From NCBI GenBank assembly GCA_003049465.1, contig PYSS01000078.1, positions 62,001 to 126,000 on the forward strand: a stretch of DNA of 64,000 bases. The letters are read 5' to 3'. Shown one piece after another: positions 46,701 through 59,000 of the stretch. Within the stretch, counting starts at the first letter, position 1. Each line of letters starts with the position of its first letter. Under the pieces are notes generated by a model, which did no database searches, had not been told where the DNA came from, and saw nothing but the letters and a program-made list of their open reading frames with translations. The DNA comes from Magnaporthiopsis rhizophila. Taxonomy: Eukaryota > Ascomycota > Sordariomycetes > Magnaporthales > Magnaporthaceae. Made by a program: the position numbers and the translations under genes.

Positions 46701-47401
46701 TTTGTATCGAAATATTTTTTAAGTTTTAAATAAGTTTTTTTAAAAGTATATCGCTTATTTATAACCTGAATAAAATAAGCCTCGGCTCGATTTGTAAAAA
46801 CCAGTAAAAAAAGCGTATGGAGCTATAAAAAGGGAATATTAAGCATTTTACAGGTATTTGCAAAAATTAGAACCTTATTATCCAAAATATCGTACTATTT
46901 TCCGGAATATTTATATGTTTTATTATATATATTCCTAAATATTTTTACCAAACTTATATTAAGCAATATATTGGCCGTATCCAGCAAAAGAAATATGCGG
47001 TACAGGTTAATTATTTGGCTTTTTATCCGTTTATAGGCCAAAAATTTCTGGTAATAATAACCGGGCATATAGCTTTTTATAGTTAAAAACCAGTTTTTCC
47101 GATCTGGCGGATCAAAAAAATAAACCCCAATTAATCGATTAACCCTGGTTTGGATAATAGCTATTATAGGATTACCGAAATCTGATTTTTATAGCATTTT
47201 TTAGGAAAATTAAAAAAATAATTATCCGAAAATTACCGCTTTGGTTTAGGAATCGGAAAAAGAAATTAATATTTCGGCCAATTTTTATTTTGGTAACAAA
47301 TTATTCCATTATAAAAATAATTATCACATTTTAGCTTATGCACTAATCCGCTTTAAAAATTTCCGATTAATTATTTTTTGCTAATTTAATAATTGTATGC
47401 C
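43721..47401 (-). pseudogene. Copia copy B integrase, protease and gag (part), degraded
   Basis: Aligns collinearly with copy A 29700-33340 and ends at the ATGCC duplication (47397-47401). No open piece is long enough to add motifs; the plus frames here (44901-45152, 46259-46468) are antisense shadows. Confidence 0.6.
47397..47401. repeat. Target-site duplication ATGCC, left copy (Copia copy D)
   Basis: ATGCC precedes TGTCGGAATAGG and recurs at 63276-63280 after CCAACA. Joining the two flanks restores the text seen uninterrupted in copy A at about 33340. Confidence 0.95.
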
Positions 47402-47700
47402 TGTCGGAATAGGCATTTTGTGCGCGTGCGATCCGGAAAAGGAGGACGGAATGGAGGGACCCTCTGGGCCCTTTTGGATCCCGCACGGGCCAACCGGCCT
47501 GTGCGGCTAAAGCGGCGGATCGCCTTTTGGGCGATCGCTTTCGCGCAAATAAAAGGGCAGTTTTTTGCCTTTTTTTAGGCAGATAAATTCCTTTTTTTTT
47601 ATACATAATAATAAAATTTCCCCAGATTGTATAAATTATTATTCACCCTTTTTGAAAATTTCCGAGCCAATTAAACAAGAAAAACCCTTTTTTGCCAATA
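47402..47700 (+). repeat. First (5') LTR of Copia D (299 bp)
   Basis: TGTCGGAATAGGCATTTTG...TTTGCCAATA, followed by TTAATCAGTGTTATC as inside the 5' LTR of copy A. Confidence 0.93.
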
Positions 47701-47999
47701 TTAATCAGTGTTATCGAAAAATAATACAGATGGTTAAGCAAAAAATTTAGCGCTAAATATTTATTTATCGGATTTTTGAAATTTAAGGAAAGGTTGGTGA
47801 AAAATTTAAAAGCAAAAAAATGCTTTTCTTTTGCTTAACAGTATATTTATTAAGCAAATAAATTTTTTTTTTTAGCCCGCGCTACCGAGCAATTAAGTCA
47901 AAACCAGTTGAAAAAATGTTATATAATCCCCGAAATGGACTAAATTATCAGTTTTTGAATTTTCGAGGGCTTTTGGATCAAAAAATTACCCCAAAGCGA

Positions 48000-49860
48000 G
48001 TTTGCTCGCTTACCTATTAAAATAATAGCTATAATTATTCCAAAAAGATTTTAATAATTAAATAAGCACCATTAACAAAATATCCGGAGCATAAAAAAGC
48101 GGCTCCGAAAGGGACTCCGATCAGAAAAAAATTTATCCCTCGAAAAATATTACAAAGCTATTTAAAAAACTGGGTTTTTCCCAAACTTTTATAAATTTTT
48201 ATAACAAAAACCTTTTTTAATAAAAAAATTATACTTTAAAAAATTTGTTTTAAATTGCTTTTAATAATCAAATTAATATTTAAATTATTAAATTTATCCT
48301 CGAAAATTGCTAATAATACAGCAACCTTTTTTTTTTAGCTTTTTTCGAGGATTTTAACGGCCTGAACCTTATATATATAAATTGGCTAAATATAAAAGCC
48401 CCAAAAGCATTTATCAGATTTTTAACAAATTGCGGAATTATTATCCCCGACAGGTCGAACCTAAAAAGCTCAAAAAAATTGGATCTGTTATTAACTAATA
48501 CGAATAACGCCCAAAATCTGGCGATCGGGAAAAGAGCAAAATTTTTAATAATAAATTATCGGGATAAAAACAAAATTTTTAAAATTGCAATTTTGCCCGC
48601 AAAATTATCGGCCTAAACGGAGGCATACGGCTATCAGATTAATAAAAAACGGTTAACCGGAAATCCTTAAAACGGATTAGCGTATAAATTAAAATATAAT
48701 AATTATTTTTATAACGGAATAACCTGTTACTAAAATAAAAACCGGCCGAAATATTAATCCCTTTTTTTAATCCCTAAACCGAAACAGCAATTTCCGAATA
48801 ACCATTTTCCTAATTTTCCTAAAAAATGCCACAGGAATCAGATTTTAGCAATTTTATAATAGCTATTATCCAAACCAGGGATTAATCGATTAATTGGGAT
48901 CCATTTTTTTGATTTGCCAGATTGGAAAAACCGGCTTTTAGCCACAAAAAGCTATATGCCCGGTTATTACCACCAAAAATTTTTGGCCTATAAGCGGGCA
49001 AAAAGCTAAACAATTAATCCGTACCGTATGCTTTTTCCGCTGGATACGGCTAATATATTGCTTAATACAAACTTGGTAAAAGCATTTGGAAATATATATA
49101 ATAAAATATATAGGTATTCCGGAAAATAGTACGATATTTTGAACGATAAGGTTTTGATTTTTGCGGATACCTGTAAAATGCTTAGCATTTTCTTTTATGG
49201 TTTTATGCGTTTTTTTATTAGCTTTTATAGGTTAAGCCGAGGCTTATTTTATCCGGGCTATAAGCAAGCAACACACCTTTAGAAAAACCTATTTAAAGCT
49301 TAAAAAATATTTCGATATAAAGGTTAATCGGCAATAATATTATACAAATTAAAGCTCGATTACGTTCCAAATTATTAATTTCAAAAACACAAGCATAAAT
49401 AAAAATAAAATAGAAATATTCCAAACCTTTTTGGATAAATTTTAAATTTGCCAATAAATTTTAAGCCTTAATTATTAACAAAACCATTAACTGGTTATAA
49501 GTATTTTTTGTGCAATTTAGGGAGTGCCCAAATTTAAAATGGCCCTTTTATATCCAAAAAAAATATTTAAAGGCCTGGTTTTCCAGTTATGCAATATTAT
49601 ACAGGCAAAAAAAATATTACTATTTATAGCAATTATTTTATCGAATGCAAGTTTGGAAAAAAACCCCAAAAATAAGCGTTGTACCGGCAAATAAAATAAT
49701 AACGGCCCCCAGAAAAGGCACTTTTATAATTTCCAAAACAAATGCTGGGTTTATACCAAGCACAGCTGCTGTTTAATATAATATATACCGGAAAAATAAT
49801 GCAACGCAAAAAAGTATTAAAAAAATATTTGCCAAAAGTAAGTTTTGCCCAATTCCTTTT
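48000..49860 (+). pseudogene. gag and protease region of Copia D (first body)
   Basis: Sense text includes FFEDFNGLNLIYINWLNIKA, KAFIRFLTNCGIIIPDRSNL, LDLLLTNTNN, then HTFRKTYLKLKKYFDIKVN, and KMALLYPKKIFKGLVFQLCN next to the protease-like NASLEKNPKN. A separate minus ORF at 49633-49881 is antisense. Ty1-type gag order is plausible; a clear Cys-His knuckle was not found. Confidence 0.55.
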
Positions 49861-50149
49861 TAAATATAAAAAAAACAGCAATAAAAATAATAAGGAACCC
49901 GTAAATAATTAATAAGCCTAATTAATATTAAAGCCCAGCAATTAGTTAAATAATAACAAAAAAAAATATTATCGATATATTTTTTTACCATTGCTACCGC
50001 CAGCCACCTTGCTAATAAAACTTTCCGGTATTGCATCCAGGCCCATTTTTTATAGCAAATAAATAAAAACCAGAATAAAAATAACCAAAAATAAGCATTG
50101 CAATAATACATACTTTTTAGCGGAAATAAATAATACGGTATTTTTCCAA

Positions 50150-51500
50150 ACATAGGAGCGGCCAAAATTTCGACCGCCAATTTTACGCAATTTCGAGTAT
50201 TGCAATATTTTCTGCCTAATTTTTAATTAATTATTGGCAAATTTAAATGCTATATTTGTTTTGGCTCAGGAAACACCCTATTTAGCCTGGGCAAAATTAT
50301 GCTAAAAATTTCGGTCGGATCGATTATTTTTTATATAATCCCAACGCAAACCCTTTTTTTGTTATACCTTAAAAATATAAACCAATTAGGCATTTACCTT
50401 AATAATATGCGCAATAAGCTTATAACCAAACTTGGTAAATATATCCCGATTATCAGAAAATTAGGCTATTTATAATTTTTTTTTAACAAAATTAGCTATC
50501 CAAGCGCTTTATATTTAACTAATTAAACGATTATAAAAATGCTTTCCTTAACGAAAATAAAATTAAAGCATTTGTATAAATATTTTGGTTATCCTTCTAT
50601 TAATCGGTTTTAGCATATACTGAACCAGGCAGGCTATTAGGCAAATCGGAATGCTTTGCAAATAATTAATTAAATATACCACCACTGCCAAACTATAAAT
50701 TTTGCACCATAATATTTAAATTTATGTTTAAAAATAACATTAATTTTAATTATAAAATAATTATCGATATTATATATTTAAATAATAAATAAATATTTTA
50801 TATAATTAATATAAATATTGCGTTCAGCGCAGCAATATTTTTTAAAAAAAAATCAGCTAAAAAAATATGGAAAACTTTTAAATGCTGCTGGTTTAATATT
50901 TATTTTGGCCCGCCTAATATTATATTTTATAATGCAGGAATTAATTTTGTTGCGAGCAAATTCCAGGCAAAAATAAAGCTTTTTGGGATTATATATTATC
51001 AGGTTCCAATAAAAGCATACTGGTCGATAAGCAAGGTTAAAAGGTATTATGAACCTTTCCAACAGGCCTATAAAATAATTAGAAAAAAGTGCCCTAATAT
51101 TCACCCCGATTTAATGCTTTAAAAAGCAATTAAAATATTAAATAATATTATAAAACCTAATGGATTGGTTTTTATTTTGCTTATTTTTGGTGCCATACTG
51201 CAATTTAATAATAATTTAGCACTTTTTGAAACGCAGGTTTAACAAATAATAATAATTATTAAAATTATGGCAAAATTGCGCAAATTTTTTGCCAAACGGA
51301 GGGTGAACGATATTTTAAATATGCGTAATAACCCGAGCATTATAGAGATATTGCCCAGCTTTTTTTTTTTGGGAAATAAAATTTTTGTTTATCGAAAAAA
51401 ATAAAAATGGCAGGGATCCTTTAAAATATTATTTGTAACAAAAAACAAAATTATAATGGATATGCCAAATAGTTCGGTAACATTTTGAAATATTATTTGC
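50150..51500 (+). pseudogene. Integrase of Copia D (first body)
   Basis: The sense frame holds AKKIWKTFKCCWFNIYFGPP, NIIFYNAGINFVASKFQAKI, YYQVPIKAYWSISKVKRYYE, PFQQAYKIIRKKCPNIHPDL and MAKLRKFFAKRRVNDILNMR. The D-A-G-x-N-F and V-x-R-Y blocks are the second Asp and the Glu (here Lys after G-to-A) of the integrase core in fungal Copia elements. The minus frame 50853-51104 is antisense. Confidence 0.7.
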
Positions 51501-52279
51501 AAGCTTTATTATAAATCGGAGGAGCAGCAAATAATGAAACCAAAAAAATAGCCGGAATTATTTAAATATTCAGCCCTAAACTAACCGCAATTTTAAGGAT
51601 AATTTTGCAAAAATATAGAACAGTAAATCGATAGTTTAACAAATATTAGCAAGGATAATTCAAAAATCGAAAAGTTACCGCCACCTTTATATAAATAAAA
51701 AAGGCCGCGCAGGGTACCTGAATTACCAGCATTTCCGGTTATTATATTAACCGATAAACCGCCACCCAAATAATATAAATAACCTTGGCGCAACCCCAAG
51801 GCAGCAAATATCCCAACAGTATTTATAAGCGCAAAAAAAACGGAGTTTATATATTTAGCGCTTTATTATCGACAGGTTAAAAAAATTACAATCCCAAATA
51901 AACCTTTTAAATAATTTAACCAAAAAAAAATTGGTAATTTGCTGGCCAACAATATAATCGAGCCGATCAAATAATACCAGATCGATAAATCGGCAAAAAT
52001 TTTCGGAATATATATAATTAAAAAGGTTAAAAGGATAAATGCAAACCTTTATAAAAAATTAAAATTTGTGGTACAAAAATACAGTAATTGGGAAAAATTA
52101 ATATTATTTACCCAATTTCCGATAATTATATAATATAATTAACGCCTGATCCTTGCGCTTATATTAACCTTTATAATTATAAGGAAGTAGCTAATAATCC
52201 GAAATATTAGCCAAATATATACCCAAGCCAAAATTGAGCTGCAAAAAATTATTTTCCTATATTTTCCTATAAAATTATA

Positions 52280-53480
52280 ATAATAATACCTTTTTGGAAC
52301 TATATTTTATTTAATCAAACTGTTTTATAGATTAGCTAAAACCGGATTATATTGGTTTATAATGTACCAAAAATATCATAAAAAACAACTAAATTACTCC
52401 ATTTCCGATTATAATCCCTGCTTATTTATTTTAAAAATCGGCAAAAGTTTTGGAATTATCGGTATACAAACCGATAATATGCTGAATTTAAATAGCAAAA
52501 AATTTATAAAAAAAAAAAATTGCCCTTTAAAAAGCAGGCTTTAAAACCAAACCAAAATTTATTTTAAGCCCTGGTAATAAAAATTATTTTAATGGCTGCA
52601 AAATTATAATCGGTGAAATAATTATTTGTATGCAGCAAAAAAAACAGGCAGATCGGTTTAAATTTGTGCCCTATAAAAACGATAATATTCAGTAATAATA
52701 CGTTACCCAACGCGTATAAAAGGCATATATCAATTTAATATGCCAACCGGAAGCTGCTTTCGATTATTCCGTAACTGTACAAACCAAAAAACCCCAGGAT
52801 ACGGATATTAAAAAACTTAACAAATATATCCGTTGGCAGATTAATAATACGGATAAAAACCTGAATTATGTTTAATTTGATTTGTCAAAAGCAAAATTGT
52901 TTATATTTATAAACGGATCCTTTGTTAATAATAAAAATTTTAATTTACAGATCGGTTTTGTGATTATTTTTAAAGGAAAATTAGCATAAAATAAAAAAAT
53001 AGCTTCCAGATTACCGGAAATATACTGTATTGGAGCTTTGTTAAATGCAAAAGGGTAATATAAAATATTTTTGCCAGCAAAATTTATAGTATGGTTAGCG
53101 GATTTGATGCGGGCTATATCCTTAAAATAATACTTTTAGCGATTAATAAAAAACTGGACCTGCTTTTTTGCAAACTGGTAATTTGCATTAATAGCTTTTC
53201 GCTATATTAATGTTTTGTTTAACTGGGGATAATAATAAAAAAGCGCCTTATAATAAATATTATAGCTTTCCGCAAATCCTATAAAGATTGGGAAATTGAT
53301 AAAATCCGATAAATTGCAGGAGCAAACAATCCTGCAAATACTATAACCAAAAATCAGCTAAATAAGGCTTTGGAGAATTTTATCAGCTCCAATATAACAA
53401 TAGTTAGGATCAAAAAATGAATAAAGCAATATTAAAAATATAAAAAAGCCAGGGGTTATAATAAATTAATTTTTTTTTCA
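52280..53480 (+). pseudogene. Reverse transcriptase end and RNase H of Copia D (first body)
   Basis: The open piece at 52362-52544 reads MYQKYHKKQLNYSISDYNPC, LFILKIGKSFGIIGIQTDNM, with the catalytic T-D-D now T-D-N. RNase H follows (SGFDAGYILKIILLAINKKL, then LVICINSFSLY at about 53100-53210). C-terminal text runs to about 53440, where the frame meets the convergent antisense frame. Confidence 0.8.
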
Positions 53481-53498
53481 TAATAAAAGCAGCAAATC

Positions 53499-55135
53499 CT
53501 AAAAATATAGCGCAATATAATATAAAAACGTGCTTCTTATAATCGATAAAAATAATAAATAATACAGCACAAAAAAACGATATTGCAATTTTCTAAACGC
53601 ATATCCCCAAAAATTTTTTTTCTTTTTATTATGCACCTTTATCAGGGTTATAACATCCCATATTTTTAAAACGGCCGCTCGGCCCGCAGTATTATATTCT
53701 GCTTGCATTATTATAAAAAAATCACTGTTTTTTTCGGCAAATAAATTATTTTTACCTTTATCCTTTTTGGCTAAAATTAGTATTATTTTGCAAATAGTTT
53801 TTTATTTGTTAAATTTTTGTAATCAGATAATTCCTATTAGCAAAATGCATTTCGATCACCTAACTTAAGGAACAAATTTATAACCTTTTTGCAAACGTTT
53901 TTGCTTTAGCGCTATATTGCAAAAAATTTAAAAGCCGGATACAAAACCAGAAAAAAACTAAAAATAATTATTAGTTTAATTTTATAATTAAATTTTTAAA
54001 AATCAAAAAATTTATATAAATTTGCACATATAGCCCGAGATGCACAGCCAATATTATTTTTTGTTCGGAATTTAATCCCGGCAATTATTTCCTTTATTAA
54101 ACTTTAGTATTTTACCGGCCAAAATCAATTTAAAATATTTCAAGCATAGGATCAATTTTAAACCCCCCTTTTTATTGCGCCCGCCGAAGCTTAAAATTGG
54201 CAGTATAATATTTTTATTGCTAATAATAAAACAATTGGGAATTTTGAGAATAATTTTGCCTTTGCCCTTTTTTTTTAGGGATTTTGGGCTTAAAACGATC
54301 TCCGGACTGCTAAATGATAAGATTAATAATTTTAGCCGGTTTTTATAAAAGTTATAGTTATGTTTAAGCAAATTTTAACTGCTCGAAAAGTATAAAATAA
54401 ATTATAACCTGCTTATATTGCTCGGTAAAAAATCCGTTTTAAAACTGGAAAATTAAAGGCTTAACAAACTCCTTTTTTTTTATTACTATTTTCCTGCATA
54501 ACAAAATTATTATCAAGCCGATTAATAAGCTCGGTTTGCCTATTTATTAAATTACTATAATCCAATTAGCACTAAAAAGCTACTTTTAATAAAATATTAA
54601 TTATTTGCTAAAAAGCAATCCTTTTTTATTTAATGTAAAACTTTTTATCCTTTTTTTAACGATTGCCTAAAAATTTAAACATAAATCCCAAAAAAGCGCC
54701 CGTAACCTTAATTATTTACAATACTGCCATAGCAAAATCTGTAATATTATCGGAATTAATTAAAAAAGGATTGATAATTTCGGAAAGGCCAGCCGCAGGA
54801 CCATACCCGAGATCCCCGGTTAGAACAGGATCGGGATTCGAAACCGAAATAAAAAACGGTTTATTTAAAACCTAAGCACGCTTGGTTTTCTCGAAACAAA
54901 ATATTAATATATTAACGGTATTAGTATCAATTTGAGAATTGTCTAATTAAACCGAAAATACTGGTACAGCCAAATTTTACGGAAAACCAGCTCGCTTTTC
55001 AGTTTAACCGTTATAAGCAATAATTTTAAACTTATTACTGCTTAATAAAAAATTATTAATTGGGCCCAGATTTTAAAAATAACGGTTTTTGTGCAACCGT
55101 ATAAAATTTGATAATTTCTTTTTCTTACCAGCCAT
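53499..55135 (-). pseudogene. Antisense accessory frame of Copia D (first body), uninterrupted by MULE
   Basis: Starts at the ATG at 55135 (MAGKKKLSNFIRLHKNRYF, by eye) and can be followed to 53499, about 545 codons with many RIP-type stops. Pieces: NRQTELINRLDNNFVMQ-like text, FKPKIPKKKG, and a terminal open stretch MQAEYNTAGRAAVLKIWDVI. The last occurs in other copies as TAGRAAALKM. It is convergent with pol, their ends lying within about 60 bp. Here the empty MULE site TAATATTACA lies near 54750. No family recognised. Confidence 0.5.
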
Positions 55136-55740
55136 TTTGGCTATAGGAACAAAAAAAGGCAAAAAAGAAAAAAAATAATAATTAATAAAATAATAATTAA
55201 CTAATCGGGATTTTAAATAATAAAGCACATACAAACAAAGCATAAAAAAAATAAATCAACAAATAAAGTTTACCGGTGCAAATTGGCCGGATTATAAACG
55301 GGGCGAACAAAATACCTTTATATAAGCACAAATTTTACCTTTAAAATTATAAAAGCAATTATTAATATTATTCTTTATTAAAACGATTTATTAAATAGCC
55401 TTCCATTATGTAAAAACCCGCACTTGTACCACTTTTTTCCTATTATTTTTGGCTTAATAATCCAATACTCCCAAAATACAGGAATGCCTTTCCAAAGCGC
55501 ACACTTTTCTTTTGCCTCAATCGCCGGCCCACCAAAGCCGCTCCCTTTTTTAAATAAATGTTCCGGATCACCAAATACGGCTATTTTTTTTGTTAAAAAA
55601 CCGGATCACCGGATCCGGCATTTTTTTTGTAAAAATCCCTCTGTTGGGGCTTTCGGGAATCCTTACGATTTTCGGGATAAACTTATTATATTGTGGGAAT
55701 AAAATACCGGGATGCCTGCGCACAAAAAAAAAATTGCCGG

Positions 55741-56036
55741 TGTTGGAATAGGTATTCTGTGCGTGTGCGATCCGGAAAAGGAGGATAGAATGGAGGAACC
55801 CTTTGGGCCCTTTTGGATCCCGCACGGGCCAACCGGCCTGTGCGGCTAGAGCGGCTTATCGCCCGGGCGATCGCCTCCGCGCAGATAAAAGGGCAGTTTT
55901 TTGCCCTTTTTAGGGCAGATAAATTCCTTCCTTTTTATATATAATAATAGGACTTTCCCAGATTATAAAGATCGTTGTTCACCCTTTTTGGAGATCTCCG
56001 AGCCGACTGAACAGGAGAAACCCTCTCCTGCTAACA
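55741..56036 (+). repeat. Internal LTR of the Copia D compound (296 bp)
   Basis: TGTTGGAATAGGTATTCTG...CTCCTGCTAACA. It has a 3' LTR context on its left (purine-rich AAAAAAAAAATTGCCGG), so it is the 3' LTR of the second element. A 3-bp shortening lies in the GATCGCCC hairpin. On its right is truncated gag/leader text, not a 5' body start. Confidence 0.92.
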
Positions 56037-59000
56037 ATAATAATTATTTTCCAAACCAGGGATTAGTCAATCAGCTGGGATTTATTTCCCTGATTTGCCA
56101 GATTGGGAAAACCGGCTTTTAGTTATAAAAAATTATATGCCCGGATATTATTATTAAAAATTTTTGGCCTATAAACGGATAAAAAACTAAATAATTAATC
56201 CGTACCGTATACTTTTTTCGCTGGATATAACTAATATACTGTTCGATACAAATTTGGTAAAAGTATTTGGAAATATATATAATAAAGCGCATAAATATTT
56301 CGGAAAACAATATAATATTTTGGATAATAAAGTTTTAATTTTTGCAAATACCTGTAAAATATTTAATATTCCCCTTTTATAATTTTATATGCTTTTTTTA
56401 CTGGCTTGTATAAATTGAGCCAAAGTTTATTTTATCCAGGTTATAAACAGGCGATATATTTTTAGAAAAATTTATTTAAAATTTAAGGAATATTTTGATA
56501 CAAAAATTGATTAATAATAGTAATATACGGATTAAAGCTTGATTATATTCCAAACTGTTAGTTTCGAAAATATAAGCATAAGCAAAAATAAAATGGAAAT
56601 ATTTTAAACTTTTTTGGATAAATTTAAATTTATTAACAAAATTTTAGGCCCCGATTATTAGCAGAATTATTAATTGGTCATAAGCATTTTTTGTGCAATT
56701 TAGGAAATGCCTAAATTTAAAATGGCCCTTTTATATTCAAAAAAGATTTTTAAAAGCCTGGCCTTTTAATTTTGCAATATTATACAAATAAAGGAGAATA
56801 TTGCTATTTATGGCAGTTATTTTGTTAAATGCAAGTTTGGAAAAAAAACCCTAAAAATAAGCATTATACCGGCAAATAAAACAATAACAGCCCCCGGAAA
56901 AGGTATTTCTATAATTTCCAAAACAAATATTGGGTTTATGCTAAATACGGCTACCGTTTAGTGTAATACATACCGGAAAAGTAATATAATACAAAAAAGT
57001 ATTGGAGGAATATTTGCTAAAAGCATAGCAATTAAAAAAAAGTTTTATTTAGTTTTTTTTTCAAATACAAAAAAGATAGCAATAAAAATAATAAGGAATT
57101 TATAAACGATTAGCAGGCTTAATTAATATTAAAACCTAATAATTAATTAAATAATAATAAGGGAAAAATATTATTAATATATTTTTTTACCGTTATTATT
57201 ACTAATTATTTTGCTAATAAAGCTTTCCGGTATTATATCCAGGCTTATTTTCCACAGTAAACAAATAAGGACCAGAATAAAAATAACCAAAAATAAATAT
57301 TATAATAATATATGCTTTTTAACAAAGATAAATAGTGCAGCATCCTTCCAAATATAAAAACAGCCAAAATTTCAACCGCCGGTTTTATGCAATTTTAAGC
57401 ATTGCAATACTTTTTGCCTAATTTTTAATTAATTATTGGAAAATCCAAATATTATATTCGTTTTGGCTCAAAAAATATCCTATTTAGCCTGGGCAAAATT
57501 ATGCTAAAAATTTCGGTCGGATCGATCATTTTTTACATAATTTTAACGCAAATCCTTTTTTTACTATACTTTAAGGATATAAACCAATTAGGTATTTATT
57601 TTAATAATATGTATAATAAGCTTATAACCAAATTTGGCAAGCATATTCCAATTATCAGAAAATCAAACTATCCATAATTTTTTTTAATAAAGCTAATTAT
57701 CCAGATACCTTATATTTAATTAATTAAATAATTATAAAAATACCTTTCCTAACAAAAGCAAAGCTAAAATATTTGTACAAATATTTTGGTTATCCTTTTA
57801 TTAATTGCTTTTGGTATATGCTAAACCAAACAGGCTATTAAGCATATCGGGATATTTTGCAAATGATTAATCAAATATGCTATTATTATTAAACCATAAG
57901 CTTTATATTATAACGCTTTAAATTTATATCTAAAAATAATATCGATTTTAATTATAAAATAATTATTAATATTATATATTTGAACGGCAAACAAGTGTTT
58001 TATATGATTAATACAAGCACCGTATTTAGCACAATAATATTTTTTAAAAAAGGATTAGCTAAAAAAATATGGGAAACTTTTAAGCGTTGCTGGTTTAATA
58101 TTTATTTTGGCCCGCCTAATATTATATTTTATAAGGCAGAAATTAATTTTGCTATAAGCAAATTTTAGACGGAAATAAAGTTTTTTGGGATTGTATATTA
58201 TTAGGTTTTAATAAAAGCATATTAGTTAATAAATAAAATTAAAAAATATTATGGACCTTTCTAACAGGCTTATAAAATAATCAAAAAGAAATACCCTAAT
58301 ATTTATCCCGATTTGGTACTTTAAAAAGCAATTAAAATATTGAACGATATTATAAAACCTAATAAATTAGTCCTTATTTTGCTTATTTTTGGTGCTATAC
58401 TGCAATTTAATAATAATTTAGCATTTTTTGGAATACAGGTTTAACGAGCGGTAATAATTACCAAAATTATGGCAAAATTGTGCAAATTTTTTGCCAAACG
58501 AAGGGTAAATAATACCCTAAATATGCATAATAACCCAAATATTACAGAGATATTGTCCAGTTTTTTTGTTTTGGGAAATAAGGTTTTTGTTTACCGAGAA
58601 AAATAAAAATGGCAAAAATCCTTTAAAATGCTATTTGTGATAAAAAACGAAATTATAATAAATATGCCAAATGGTTCAGTAATATTCCGAAATATTATTT
58701 GCAAATTTTATTACAAATTGGAGGAGTAACAAATAATAAATCCAAAGGAGTAATCGGAATTATTTAAATATTTAGCCCCAAACCAGCCCTGGCTCCGAGG
58801 ATGGCCTTATAAAAATATAAAACAATAAATTAATAGCTTAACAAATACCAGCAAGGATAATTTAAAGATCGAAAAATTGCTGTTATTTTTTATACATAAA
58901 TAAGGAAGGTTGCACAGGGTACCTGAACCACCGGCATTTTTGGTTATTATATTAATTAATAAACCGGTACCCAGATAATATGGATAATTTTGGTGCAATT

